Assembly (NCBI RefSeq): GCF_014695725.1
Contig: NZ_JACJOU010000020.1
Coordinates: 1-64,000 of the forward strand
Direction of reading: 5' to 3'
DNA: 64,000 bases
Origin: Microcoleus sp. FACHB-672
GTDB taxonomy: Bacteria > Cyanobacteriota > Cyanobacteriia > Cyanobacteriales > Oscillatoriaceae
How positions within the stretch are numbered: the stretch's first letter is position 1; each line of letters begins with the position of its first letter. The notes beneath the pieces were generated by a model that made no database searches, was not told the DNA's origin, and saw nothing but the letters and a program-made list of their open reading frames with translations. Below, piece by piece: positions 1 to 9,492 of the stretch. A program made the position numbers and the translations under genes.

Positions 1-8
1 CTTTCTCT

Positions 9-140
9 CTACTGTTTTATTAACTTTTGAATGAAGCTTTTGGCTACACAAAATCGTTTCGCCAATTCCCGTTGCGATATTTCTTCATTCTCATACACTT
101 GGATTATTTTTTCCCGCAAGTCCAGTGAGTAGGCTTTCAT
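9..140 (-). pseudogene. IS630-type transposase, N-terminal remnant
   Basis: Reading leftwards from an ATG at 140 gives 43 residues beginning MKAYSLDLREKI and containing SQRELAKRF. This is the start of the helix-turn-helix region of an IS630-family transposase of the sort common in cyanobacteria. The frame then meets a TAG (9-11) where relatives usually continue with Tyr-Arg, so a point nonsense change is likely. The rest lies beyond the window. No terminal inverted repeat could be placed. It is read as a dead insertion-sequence fragment. Confidence 0.65.
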
Positions 141-258
141 CTTTACACCCTCAACAGCTCCCCATTACTGTACCTCTGTTATTCGAGAAACGCTATATTA
201 AACTACCTGTAACACTTGCCTTTAAACACTTACCATCAACATTAAGAAAATATTTTAT

Positions 259-816
259 ATGTTTCCAGAGTTCTTCGTCAATTTTCCAGGGGGAGAAGTT
301 ATCTGGCATCGGTTAGTTGCTGCTTTCTTAACCATTCCTGATGCCCAAGCTTGGCTATGGTCAACCGCACTGTTGGGAATTTATACGTTGATTGCTTTGC
401 CGGTAGGATTTGGAACGGGTTTTATTAAAATAGATATTCAAAAATCGTGGGTGGTCGTTATTGGGGTAATCGGAGGTTCTTTGTTAAGACCGGCTCTCAC
501 TGAAGAGTTATTTTTTCGTGTCTTACTCTTGCCTCACCCCACAGAAAATGCTTCGCCAGCAGCCTTGTGGTTTTGGGGCTTGGGTGGTTTGGTGATTTTT
601 ATTGTGTACCATCCGCTGAATGCAATGACTTTTTTCCCAGTTGCCGGTGAAACTTTTATACATCCAATATTTTTATTTTTGGCAGCTCTTTTAGGGGCAA
701 TTTGTACGATTTCGTACTGGCAAAGTGGTTCTCTTTGGCCGCCAGTGGTGATTCACTAGATGATTGTAGCCGTCTGGTTGCTGTTGTTAGGTGGATATCA
801 AAAGCTTCATGCTTAA
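259..816 (+). pseudogene. CPBP-family intramembrane protease, interrupted by a TAG near its C-terminus
   Basis: The frame encodes a hydrophobic protein with the EELFFR motif (EExxxR, catalytic glutamates) of CPBP/Rce1-type membrane proteases. Histidines follow in VYHPLN and in the last motif, LWPPVVIH. An in-frame TAG at 757-759 falls exactly where the family has Trp after that His. The same frame continues for 18 sense codons (MIVAVWLLLLGGYQ...) to TAA at 814-816, which is the expected last membrane helix. One G-to-A change (TGG to TAG) would explain it. The 166-residue truncated product keeps the glutamates but loses the final helix. The start ATG at 259 is the first in frame after a stop at 223. 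It may still be partly functional. Confidence 0.75.
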
Positions 817-1024
817 GGGGCTGAAGGATTTTATTGCTTTTACCTTTAGTTTTTCTAAAAATAGATTTTTTAAGGAACCACAGATGAACATAGAGGTTCA
901 TGCAGTGTGCCGGCAGAAAGGCACAGATAGTTGAATCAGGTTTATCTGCGAGACGTAAGTTAGGGTATGGTAAAATTTTTGATTGAGTTTAACCGAGGTA
1001 TTCCCTCTCTTTGAATAACTGCTT

Positions 1025-1402
1025 ATGTCTGAACTGCCGGCACTGAATAATGAAACGATTTGGGCAATCCTTAATGAAGAAATTGAGGATACGACGGTGA
1101 ACCAATTGGTTTGGCATTACTTGGGATATCGCTATGATGAAGCCGCCGGCAAGTGGGATGCTTCTGCTGTTGCGGTTGAATGGCGAGATGAGTATCCTGA
1201 ACCGCCAGATTTTATAGCCAACCGCCCGCCTACGGTGAAACTCACTCGCTCGATTCCATCGGAAAATAAGCAACTTTTGAAAGAGCAGTTGGGTTTTAAA
1301 GGTTACAAAGTAGGTGAATTTGGCCCTAGGCAAACTCGACGGGCGACTATGGCAAATTGGCTGTTGAGTTATATGAAGGGCGCTAAAGGTGAGGAACTGT
1401 AA
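1025..1402 (+). CDS. DUF1823 family protein
   Basis: A 125-residue soluble protein. It has the conserved stretch NQLVWHYLGYRYD, a YPEPPDFI motif and FGPRQTRRATMANWLL near the C-terminus. I recognise this as the cyanobacterial and plastid-lineage DUF1823 family. No biochemical role is known to me. It has no membrane segment or signal peptide and stands alone between the CPBP gene and a small secreted-looking protein. Its length is close to that of the family. Confidence 0.7.
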   Translation: MSELPALNNETIWAILNEEIEDTTVNQLVWHYLGYRYDEAAGKWDASAVAVEWRDEYPEPPDFIANRPPTVKLTRSIPSENKQLLKEQLGFKGYKVGEFGPRQTRRATMANWLLSYMKGAKGEEL

Positions 1403-1472
1403 TTGATTTGTCAGCGATCTAGTAGGTGTTAATTCTGGAACGTCAAGTAGTCGTTATCTAGAGGAAACTCCT

Positions 1473-1934
1473 ATGTTTTTTACGTTCCTTTCGTCTTTGG
1501 CATTAACCGGCACTCCCGCCATCATTCCCCCATTGCCGGCGATAATAGACGGATCGGCAATCATCGCTGACTATCGATATCGAAATCGAAATGTGTGCCG
1601 GCAACATCGGGTGGTTGTAGAGTTAATCGCGCGTGGCAATGATTGGGGAAATGTGTGGATTAATGAAAAACCAGTGTTTCAGCCGCAAAATTTTAACCGG
1701 CGCAAAACCCTAAACCTTTGTGCCGGCGCTTACAGGGTTGTCTTCACCGGCATCACAAGCATGGATGTGTGGGATTCGGGTTATCTGGATCTGGGGCGAA
1801 GTAATGTGGTTAAACTTTCCTTCACCAAAAACGGGGTAGAACAGGTGGAGGGAGATCCTAACGCTTGGTTGCCGGATGATAGAAATGATCCTGATGTTTG
1901 GCGGCGAAATGACTCGGATATCTGGCGCAGATAG
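1473..1934 (+). CDS. hypothetical protein, probably exported
   Basis: A 153-residue protein with a short hydrophobic N-terminus (MFFTFLSSLALTG) that could be a signal peptide or anchor. The body is basic and beta-rich, with two cysteines (VCRQHRVV and LNLCAGAYRV) that could form a disulphide. The C-terminus is a short degenerate repeat (DPDVWRRNDSDIWRR). I cannot assign a family. It lies 71 bases after the DUF1823 gene on the same strand and is preceded by a purine-rich site (TAGAGGAAAC). Export is inferred from the N-terminus only. Confidence 0.55.
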   Translation: MFFTFLSSLALTGTPAIIPPLPAIIDGSAIIADYRYRNRNVCRQHRVVVELIARGNDWGNVWINEKPVFQPQNFNRRKTLNLCAGAYRVVFTGITSMDVWDSGYLDLGRSNVVKLSFTKNGVEQVEGDPNAWLPDDRNDPDVWRRNDSDIWRR

Positions 1935-2021
1935 GTAATTGCCAGTCGCATTGGCTGATTTTTGGGGAGTAACAGCTATTGTGGTAATAGCTTTATTTGC
2001 ATCGCATCCGCCGAGTACAAT

Positions 2022-3512
2022 ATGCTCAAATTATCCTCTGTATTGCAGAATCGCTATCAGCTCAAACACCAGCTGAGTGATCATCCCGTGCGTCAAACTT
2101 GGTTGGCAGAGGATTTAGAATCGCAAGATCAAGTTGTGGTCAAGCTGCTGGCTTTTGGGGGTCAGATGCAGTGGGATGACCTCAAACTGTTTGAACGTGA
2201 GGCGAAGGTGCTGCAACAGCTAAATTATCCGCAGATACCTAAGTATCGAGATTATTTTGCGGTTGATGAGTCTAATCTCTGGTTTGGCTTAGTTCAGGAG
2301 TATATCCCCGGTTCGTCGCTGAAGCAATTGCTAGAAGAGGGGCAGCAGTTTTCTGAGCAGCAAGTTCGCCAAATCGCGCAAGATGTGCTAGAGATTTTAA
2401 TTTATCTCCATGAACTGAAGCCGCCGGTGATCCACCGCGATATCAAGCCGAGTAATTTAATTTTAGGGGCGGATGATCGGGTTTATTTAGTAGATTTTGG
2501 GGCTGTGCAGAACCGGCCAAGTGCAACGGGCGCAACATTTACGGTGGTGGGAACTTACGGATATACCCCCCTTGAACAATATGGCGGCCAAACCGTGCCG
2601 GCATCGGATCTGTATGCCTTGGGTGCAACGCTGATTCATTTGCTCACCGGCACAGCGCCGGCAGAGTTGCCACAGCGAGATTTACGTGTTCAATGGAGCG
2701 ATCGCATCACTTCTAATGTCAGTGGAAATTTTGTGCGGTGGGTTGATCAACTGATACAGCCGGCTGTGGAGAGAAGATTCTCTTCAGCGGTGCGAGCACG
2801 GGATGCACTGAAAGGTGCGCTCACGATTCCTTGGGCGATCGCAGAGCTTCCTGTAGTTGCCGATACTTGTGCGATCGTCAATCACTCGCCGGAACGGTTA
2901 GAGATTGAAATTCCGGCGCGTGTGGAAGTTGAAGTCATTGAGCCGGTTAAAAAAGTTATCAACCAAGGTTTAGAAGCCTTGCAAAACAGTTTCAGTGCTG
3001 TATTTAGCCAATTGCAGGATTCAGCAGGAAGTATCCCAAAACAAGCGATTTTACTGCGTGCCAGTGTTGCCGGCGGTGCTTTAGTGCTGCTAAGTTTTGC
3101 GTTTCCTGTAATTATTTACACGATGCAATTTTTAAACTTATTAATTCCGGCGCTAACGTTACTCGCTATTTTCATTTTATTGGGAAGTTGGCGTGTGTAT
3201 CCCCGGAGTTATTTTGAGCGCACTTATATTTGTTTTGAACTGGATAGCTTTGTCATGGAATGGCAGCAGGTCTGGCTCTATAATTATCGTCGGGAAACTG
3301 GAGTAACCTCTGAAATTCAAGATGTGGCAGTTGCGACTTATGGTGAGAGCGACGATTGTGAGAGTAATTCGCCTCACTCAGCCGTTGTAATTACTGCCGG
3401 CCCTTCTCAAAATGAATGGGAGAAATATATATTTGGTCAAGAATTAAGTGAAGCTGAATTAATTAAGTTGGCAAATGAAATTCGGGCTTGGTTAGCAGGA
3501 GAATCTCAATAA
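2022..3512 (+). CDS. Ser/Thr protein kinase with C-terminal membrane region
   Basis: A Hanks-type kinase of 496 residues if started at ATG 2022; a TTG at 1962 would add 20 unlikely residues. The kinase domain spans about residues 10-270. It contains the catalytic loop VIHRDIKPSN, the DFG of VYLVDFGAVQ and an activation segment with GTYGYTPLEQYGG, which is typical of cyanobacterial SPKs. The glycine-rich loop is poor. A hydrophobic segment follows at about residues 350-395 (one or two helices), then a cytoplasmic tail of about 100 residues without a known domain. It is probably membrane-anchored. No partner gene is adjacent. Confidence 0.85.
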   Translation: MLKLSSVLQNRYQLKHQLSDHPVRQTWLAEDLESQDQVVVKLLAFGGQMQWDDLKLFEREAKVLQQLNYPQIPKYRDYFAVDESNLWFGLVQEYIPGSSLKQLLEEGQQFSEQQVRQIAQDVLEILIYLHELKPPVIHRDIKPSNLILGADDRVYLVDFGAVQNRPSATGATFTVVGTYGYTPLEQYGGQTVPASDLYALGATLIHLLTGTAPAELPQRDLRVQWSDRITSNVSGNFVRWVDQLIQPAVERRFSSAVRARDALKGALTIPWAIAELPVVADTCAIVNHSPERLEIEIPARVEVEVIEPVKKVINQGLEALQNSFSAVFSQLQDSAGSIPKQAILLRASVAGGALVLLSFAFPVIIYTMQFLNLLIPALTLLAIFILLGSWRVYPRSYFERTYICFELDSFVMEWQQVWLYNYRRETGVTSEIQDVAVATYGESDDCESNSPHSAVVITAGPSQNEWEKYIFGQELSEAELIKLANEIRAWLAGESQ

Positions 3513-3705
3513 TTTATTTTAATTTTTCTTGGGAACGCTTCAACCTTATCTGCACCGAGGCCGGCAAAACCGTAATTCCCCAAGTAAATGCACCTCTACA
3601 CCCTTGGCTTTTCACTGATCTAAAATTCAATCCCGCTACACCAGCAACCCCTCACCTCTCAGCTTTCATACAGCTAAGTTGCACTGCCTCCTTGCCACAA
3701 GCACC

Positions 3706-4152
3706 CTAGATTCTGCTCATCGGCAAACGAACTTTATGCTTGCGTAAAATTCGCGTAATTTGCGTGGCACTAATTTCAATGCCGGTTTGCTGCGCCAGAT
3801 GCGTTGCTAAGCGTTGACTTGTCCACAAATCGAACTCATATCCCAGCTTTTTCGGGTCTTTCTTGATCGATTCTAGCAATGATTGAATGTAACCCTCATT
3901 AGCCTTGCGATAGTTCCCTTGCTCCCGCTTATCTCTCAGGCTGTCGAGATTATCCGGATCGCCATGCACACACCAATAAGCAACGGTTCGGTAGGAACAC
4001 CCGATAAAATCAGCAATTTCTTCGTAAGTTTTACCATCATTTTGTAATAACAAAATTAAAGCGTGCTCGCGCAAGCGCGGGCAATCACTCTTCCGGATAG
4101 CTTTTTGCAGACGCTTTCTTTGCAGTGAGGTGAGAAAGTCTTTAACCGGCAT
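3706..4152 (-). CDS. solo helix-turn-helix protein of IS630 type, lacking the DDE domain
   Basis: A 148-residue protein matching only the DNA-binding half of IS630/ISL-type transposases. It has an N-terminal HTH (KTYEEIADFIGCSYRTVAYW), a linker, and a second winged-helix part (TSQRLATHLAQQTGIEISATQITRILRKH in pieces). It ends at LPMSRI, just where the DDE nuclease domain should begin. The 190 bases downstream show no catalytic-domain remnant in any frame I could read. It is either a truncated transposase or a domesticated DNA-binding protein. The ORF is clean, which mildly favours retention. Confidence 0.6.
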   Translation of the reverse strand: MPVKDFLTSLQRKRLQKAIRKSDCPRLREHALILLLQNDGKTYEEIADFIGCSYRTVAYWCVHGDPDNLDSLRDKREQGNYRKANEGYIQSLLESIKKDPKKLGYEFDLWTSQRLATHLAQQTGIEISATQITRILRKHKVRLPMSRI

Positions 4153-4391
4153 AAAATTTTTTGAAATATATCGTTATTCTATTTTATGCTATTTAATTGT
4201 AAAATGACCGCTTGTACAGCGGAAAAAGCGAACTTCCTGAGAGCGTAAATCGCTTCTGCCTGGTTTCCCACACCGGCACACTTCCCAGCTAGCTCAAATG
4301 CTTTGCTTACGCACCATTAAGGTCAACAATATAAAACAGCCAATCGCCTAATTTTTGATCGGTCATCTCACATCTAAAACCTCCAATTTCC

Positions 4392-5504
4392 ATGTCAATG
4401 GTCAGTTTACCCGGACTCAAAGCAATAATCGACGTCATGAGTCGAGAGCGCAACTTGCCGAAACAAGCCGTCCAGAACGCTCTAACAGAAGCGCTGCTAA
4501 AAGGATACGAGCGCTATCGCCGGATGCAAAGCCTGGAAGGGTCGAACTTTCCAGAAGACTACTTCAACAACTTTAAAGTTGAACTTGATTTGGAAGCAGA
4601 AGGCTTTCGAGTCCTCGCAACCAAAACTGTTGTAGAAGCAGCCAGCCAGCCAGATCAGGAGGTTGCCTTCAACACAAAACCGGCTGCCGCAGTCGGCTTA
4701 GGCGATACCGTTGTTGTAGACGTGACACCCGATCAGGGGGAATTTGGGCGACTCGCCGCCTTACAAACCAAACAGGTACTCACCCAAAAACTACAAGAAC
4801 AGCAGTGCCAGCTCATTAAAGAACAGTTTCTAGAGCTTAGAGGCACCGTTGTGCAAGCAAGGGTGATTCGCATTGAGCGCAAAGCCACCATTGTTGGTGT
4901 CAGCAGTGGTGCCGGCAAGCCAGAGGTAGAGGCGGAACTGCCTAATTATGAAAAGTTGCTGCAAGACAACTATTCAACGGATGCAAAGCTGAAAGTTTAT
5001 CTCAAAAAAGTGTATGAAACTCCCCGGCAAGGGCCGCAGTTGCGCGTTTCTAGAGCAACAACAGGTTTGGTTGCCGGCATTTTAACCGGAATTGTGCCAG
5101 AAATTCAGCAGGAAACTATCCAAATTATCGCAGTTGTGAGAGATGCAACACCCGAGTCTCCTTTGGTTGTCTCTCGTAGTAAAATTGCGGTGGATACCCA
5201 ACAGCCAGATTTAGATCCCGTTGCCGTTTGTGTGGGAGAGAATGGAGCGCGATTGCAGGCGGTGGTGAGTGAGTTGCGGGGCGAAAAAGTTGATATTATT
5301 CGATGGTCTGATGACCCAGCCACCTATATTGCCAGAGCTTTGTATCCGGCACAGGTAGAGAAGGTTTTGCTCGTCGATCCAGAAACACTGGTTGCTGAAG
5401 TTTTCTTGCCGGCAGACCAGTTACCTTTAGCATTAGGGCCAGATGAGCAAAACCTCCGTCTTGCTGCTCGTCTGACGGGTTGGCAAATTGAACTTAAAAC
5501 TTAA
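4392..5504 (+). CDS. nusA: NusA-like transcription factor, divergent paralog
   Basis: At 370 residues it has the cyanobacterial NusA layout: N-terminal RNA polymerase-binding domain (MSMVSLPGLK...LPKQAVQNAL), S1 domain (about 130-200, GTVVQARVIR) and two KH domains. The NusA family binds RNA polymerase and nascent RNA and modulates pausing and antitermination. Here the KH GXXG loops are altered: the first reads VGENGA, and the second reads ALGPDEQN where NusA normally has AIGKEGQN. The usual rimP, ylxR and infB neighbours are absent. I infer a second, diverged NusA copy, with the housekeeping gene elsewhere in the genome. The adjacent HTH gene is divergent. Confidence 0.8.
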   Translation: MSMVSLPGLKAIIDVMSRERNLPKQAVQNALTEALLKGYERYRRMQSLEGSNFPEDYFNNFKVELDLEAEGFRVLATKTVVEAASQPDQEVAFNTKPAAAVGLGDTVVVDVTPDQGEFGRLAALQTKQVLTQKLQEQQCQLIKEQFLELRGTVVQARVIRIERKATIVGVSSGAGKPEVEAELPNYEKLLQDNYSTDAKLKVYLKKVYETPRQGPQLRVSRATTGLVAGILTGIVPEIQQETIQIIAVVRDATPESPLVVSRSKIAVDTQQPDLDPVAVCVGENGARLQAVVSELRGEKVDIIRWSDDPATYIARALYPAQVEKVLLVDPETLVAEVFLPADQLPLALGPDEQNLRLAARLTGWQIELKT

Positions 5505-5784
5505 ATTGATGGTTGCTAAGTGTTAGAGAAGAAAGCTTCTTACCTTAATCGCAGAATTTTGAGATAAGCGCTTTCTCTCTTTACTCTCACTTTGGCATTT
5601 TGCAGAATTTGCGTTTCTGTAATGGGTAGAAATACAACTTAATTTAAGCGCTTAAGAAAGTTTAAACTAGCCTGTTACACAAAAGGCTAGACAAATCCCC
5701 CTGAATTGGAGACAATTGCCATATTCAAGTGCCGGTTAAACACCTACTTGCTAACTTCTTTGCCCAGCTAAGAGAGCTGATTTT

Positions 5785-7722
5785 ATGGAACCCAAATCTT
5801 TATCCCAGGCTATAACGACTTCTTTATCCGATTCTAAATCAATTGTTGATGCCGGCACTGCGGCTGAAATCACTGAAGCCAGAGAAGATGATAACCCGTA
5901 TGAGTTTCTTTTTACGCGAGCGATTGAATTCCGTCAAGAAACCATTTATTTTATTGTTGTAGACCGCTTTTTCGATGGCGATTCAGAAAATAGCGAAGGC
6001 CCAAATCCTGAACTTTATGATCCTGCCGGCGAAGATTGGGGCAAATACTGGGGCGGAGATTTACAGGGAATTATCGACAAACTAGACTACTTAAAAGGTA
6101 TGGGAGTAACTGCACTTTGGCTGACTCCTCTTTTTGAGCAAGTTGAAGCATTATTTATTGAACAAGCAGCGATTCACGGCTACTGGATTAAAGACTTTAA
6201 GCGGATTAATCCTCGATTTATTGGCAAAGATGATGAGCCTTCTCTAAACAAAACCCAGGACACGAAAAATACAGCTTTTGACCGATTGATTACTGAGTTG
6301 CACAAACGGGATATGAAAATGATCCTGGATATTGTCTGTAACCACAGCAACCCAGATTTTAGCGGCAAAAAAGGAGAACTTTACGACGATGGCGTAAAAA
6401 TTGCTGATTTTAATGACGATAAAAATAACTGGTATCACCACTATGGGATAGTGACCAACTGGGAAGACGAGTGGCAAGTGCAGAACTGTGAACTTTCCGG
6501 TTTGGCAACTTTCAATGAAAATAATGTTGAGTACCGAAATTACATTAAGTCAGCGATTAAGCAATGGCTAGATCGGGGCGTTGATGCTTTGCGGGTGGAT
6601 ACTGTGAAGCATATGCCCATTTGGTTTTGGCAAGAATTTAATGGAGATATCCAAACGCATAAACCTGACGTTTTTATCTTTGGAGAGTGGATTTACAGTA
6701 GCGCAAATGATGAGCGATCAGTTGAATTTGCAAATCGATCTGGCATGACAATGTTGGATTTTGGGTTGTGCATGGCGCTCCGGCAAGCCTTAGCGGTTAA
6801 TGCACCACCGGGATTTCAAATGATTCAGGACGTTTTCGATCTTGATTACCGCTATGATGGCGCGACGGAACTGATTACATTTATTGATAATCATGATATG
6901 CATCGGTTCCAAACACTGAATCCAGATCCAGATGTAGTGCGCTTGGCTATCAATCTGGTAATGACTTGCCGAGGGATTCCTTGTATATATTACGGGACTG
7001 AACAGTATCTGCACAATGATACGAATACTGATGGTGATCCCTACGGTAATAACGATCCTTATAACCGCCCAATGATGGAAAACTGGGATACCGATACAGC
7101 CATTTATCGGGATATTCGGTTACTTTCAGGATTGCGCCGGCTCAACCCTGCGGTTTGTTTAGGAAGCCAGTGGTTAAAATATATCACTTCTGATGTTTAT
7201 TGTTACCTACGACGCTATCGGGATTCCCGCTGTTTTGTGGCGATGAATAAAGGTGAGCCGGTGACGCTTGAGAAGGTGGAGACTGATTTACCCGATAAAG
7301 AGCATACTTGCGTTTTAACGGGACGTAAATTAGAAGTTAAAGATGGCTATCTCTATGATTTAGAATTGGGAGCGAAAGAAGCCATTGTCATCAGTCATGT
7401 TGGAGAGCGAGTTAAAGGGCAAACTCTGGTGCGGGTGCAAGTGAATGGCATCTCAACGAATCCGGGTGAAATTGTGGTAATTATCGGCGATTGTCCGGAA
7501 TTAGGAAATTGGGATATTGCCAAAGCTTACCCCCTGGAATATATCAATGCAAATACTTGGTTTACCGAAATTCCGTTTAATGAAAGTGCCGGCAAGGCAA
7601 TTTCATATAAGTATGCCATGTGGCGTGAAGGTCACTCGCCGGTGCGGGAAAATTTAGTCTGCCGACGCTGGCTTTTAGCAGACGAAGGTATTGTCAAGTG
7701 GCGCGATACTTGGAGCCATTAA
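5785..7722 (+). CDS. GH13 alpha-amylase family enzyme with C-terminal CBM20
   Basis: A 645-residue glycoside hydrolase. The GH13 barrel spans about residues 50-480 and shows all landmark motifs: DIVCNH (region I), ALRVDTVKH with probable nucleophile Asp272, FGEW with acid/base Glu301, and FIDNHD with Asp371. A beta domain follows, then a CBM20-like starch-binding domain at about 548-640 (GDCPELGNWD). The family cleaves or transfers alpha-1,4 glucans. The sequence resembles cyclodextrin-glucanotransferase and maltogenic types, but the exact product cannot be told. No signal peptide is seen, so a cytoplasmic role on glycogen is likely. The start is the ATG at 5785, about 280 bases after the nusA-like stop. 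Confidence 0.85.
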   Translation: MEPKSLSQAITTSLSDSKSIVDAGTAAEITEAREDDNPYEFLFTRAIEFRQETIYFIVVDRFFDGDSENSEGPNPELYDPAGEDWGKYWGGDLQGIIDKLDYLKGMGVTALWLTPLFEQVEALFIEQAAIHGYWIKDFKRINPRFIGKDDEPSLNKTQDTKNTAFDRLITELHKRDMKMILDIVCNHSNPDFSGKKGELYDDGVKIADFNDDKNNWYHHYGIVTNWEDEWQVQNCELSGLATFNENNVEYRNYIKSAIKQWLDRGVDALRVDTVKHMPIWFWQEFNGDIQTHKPDVFIFGEWIYSSANDERSVEFANRSGMTMLDFGLCMALRQALAVNAPPGFQMIQDVFDLDYRYDGATELITFIDNHDMHRFQTLNPDPDVVRLAINLVMTCRGIPCIYYGTEQYLHNDTNTDGDPYGNNDPYNRPMMENWDTDTAIYRDIRLLSGLRRLNPAVCLGSQWLKYITSDVYCYLRRYRDSRCFVAMNKGEPVTLEKVETDLPDKEHTCVLTGRKLEVKDGYLYDLELGAKEAIVISHVGERVKGQTLVRVQVNGISTNPGEIVVIIGDCPELGNWDIAKAYPLEYINANTWFTEIPFNESAGKAISYKYAMWREGHSPVRENLVCRRWLLADEGIVKWRDTWSH

Positions 7723-7735
7723 ATTAAGCGAAAAA

Positions 7736-7766
7736 GCAACCCAGTTTCTTAAAAAAATTGGGTTGC
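7736..7766 (+). terminator. hairpin after the amylase gene
   Basis: GCAACCCAGTTT pairs with AAATTGGGTTGC over 12 positions with one G-T pair and a short loop. It lies 14 bases after the amylase stop. There is no strong T-run after it, so it may be a weak or processing hairpin rather than a full intrinsic terminator. Confidence 0.5.
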
Positions 7767-7926
7767 TGCGCCAAATCACTTTAATTGAATAATCTGATAA
7801 ACAGATATCGTTATTCTATTCAAAATTTATTTTGAATAATTGTTATTAAAAAAACTTATTTTTTTAAATGATTAGTAAAACATTCAGAACTTAAAGATAA
7901 GCCGCCCTGCATCTACCAATATTTAT

Positions 7927-9492
7927 TTAGTAATCACCGGCAGAACCATAGATCCACGCATCAAGCCAGCGATGATAATAATATTGTTGTGCCGGCGATA
8001 AAGTTTTAACAAACGGTTCCATTGCCTGTCCGAGGGGAAAGAGCGCACTGTAAACACCCAAATTAATGTAATGACGCATCCAATCTAAGAGCGGAATGAG
8101 TCCAAGCTGTGGCGTTAGTTTGATAATTAATGCCGGATTATTTATAGCTGTTTTAAGGAGCGTTTGAGATAAAGCTGAAAACTGCACCACATCTTGTAGA
8201 AAAGGCTTTAAAACCGGCTCTCCCAACTGCTCCATGCCGGCAAATACCCCAGAGAGTAACTGATTAATTTGTTCCGGTTCAATTTTACGCTCAATCCCAA
8301 CAGTCATCGCCCGTTGAAATAGCCACGTTACTGATAAACTCGGTTGATAGGGTTGCAATAAAGCCAAAGCCGGCGCAGAAAGTGTGTCTGCTTGCAGCGC
8401 TTCCTCAATGCCGGTGGTTAAACGCTTGAGATGGCGCACCATTGCCCCAAACCCACCAAAACTCAAAGGAGATTGACTGCCGCTACTATCTCCCACCGGC
8501 AGAATGCGACTCCAAGGCATTTGTAAGGGGCTTTGCCGATAGGAAGGAAAGAACCCAAACAGTGCTCGTTGAAATTCCAATTGATCGATTTCAACGCCTT
8601 GATATGCCGGCAGCAACCGCAAATATTCCTCAAATAGAAACTCTAAACTAAAGCGTTGAGGATCAGCATCTAAATAAGTAAATAAATAAGTTGTGCGCCC
8701 ATCTCTCGCGGGAAATGCTTCCCAAAAATACTGACATTGATGTTGAATTGGCGTAAAAGATACAAACAAATCGCCCGTTTCATTTTGAGGAAATCCCCGC
8801 GCACAACTCCCCACGACTAAACAAATGCTATCTGGTTTTTGCCCTTGTCGTGCCTGCCGAATCACGGGTGAGAAATGTCCCATTGCATCGATGAACAATC
8901 GAGTTGTTAAAGTGCGGGGAGAGGAGTCTTCCGCTTGACTTTTGATTTCTACCGTAATTCCATCTGGATGAACAATGGCTGCCTCAAAAGCCGTATTTTC
9001 AAATAACTGTCCGCCGGCTTCTAAAAATTGCAACTTAAGTGTATCGAGTAAAGAAACTGGATCAACCCCAATATTAAGAACATCACGCACCCAAACTTCA
9101 GCGCCATTTAAAAAGCTTACACGGGCGGGATTATATTCTGTTGCGATCGCTTGCCCTAATTCTGCTTCCGAAAGTAAATCTAATTCCACAAACACATCTA
9201 ATTCTTTGCGAGAGATGTTCCATTCTTGATCTCTGCCGCGCAAAATTCCCCGCTCAACTAGCGCTACCCGCCATCCCCGTTGCGCTAAAGCTGCACCGAT
9301 GAAAATTCCCAAAGTGCCGCCGGCGATCACAATATCCCACTCTACAGTTTCCAGAGGCTGCTCGTTTTGCTTCACCACAGCCGGCACAGGGGCGCTACCC
9401 TCTTTGATGGCTTGCCAAAGGCTATCAGCGCGACGCAATGCCCCCAATGCGTCACCAGGTAGCTGAGATAGAATTTGCTCGGTTTGGCTCAT
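7927..9492 (-). CDS. cruP: CruP-type FAD-dependent lycopene cyclase paralog
   Basis: A 521-residue flavoprotein. The dinucleotide-binding segment near residues 53-80 reads DIVIAGGTLGIFIG, with LVERG ending the second strand. Other family-like parts are ARGFPQNETGD, SFGGFGAMVRH and a C-terminal helical region. I assign it to the CruA/CruP branch of flavin-dependent cyclases. CruP is conserved in oxygenic phototrophs and has been linked to carotenoid metabolism and protection from reactive oxygen. Calling it CruP rather than CruA rests on recalled sequence likeness. It is divergent from the DUF2993/glycosyltransferase pair, and crtW lies 4 kb away, which fits a carotenoid context. Confidence 0.7.
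   Translation of the reverse strand: MSQTEQILSQLPGDALGALRRADSLWQAIKEGSAPVPAVVKQNEQPLETVEWDIVIAGGTLGIFIGAALAQRGWRVALVERGILRGRDQEWNISRKELDVFVELDLLSEAELGQAIATEYNPARVSFLNGAEVWVRDVLNIGVDPVSLLDTLKLQFLEAGGQLFENTAFEAAIVHPDGITVEIKSQAEDSSPRTLTTRLFIDAMGHFSPVIRQARQGQKPDSICLVVGSCARGFPQNETGDLFVSFTPIQHQCQYFWEAFPARDGRTTYLFTYLDADPQRFSLEFLFEEYLRLLPAYQGVEIDQLEFQRALFGFFPSYRQSPLQMPWSRILPVGDSSGSQSPLSFGGFGAMVRHLKRLTTGIEEALQADTLSAPALALLQPYQPSLSVTWLFQRAMTVGIERKIEPEQINQLLSGVFAGMEQLGEPVLKPFLQDVVQFSALSQTLLKTAINNPALIIKLTPQLGLIPLLDWMRHYINLGVYSALFPLGQAMEPFVKTLSPAQQYYYHRWLDAWIYGSAGDY

Noticed and set aside
3513-3705. Small plus-strand gene after the Ser/Thr kinase
   Set aside because: The frame overlaps the kinase end, has a poor start and no motif, and has composition typical of a spacer.
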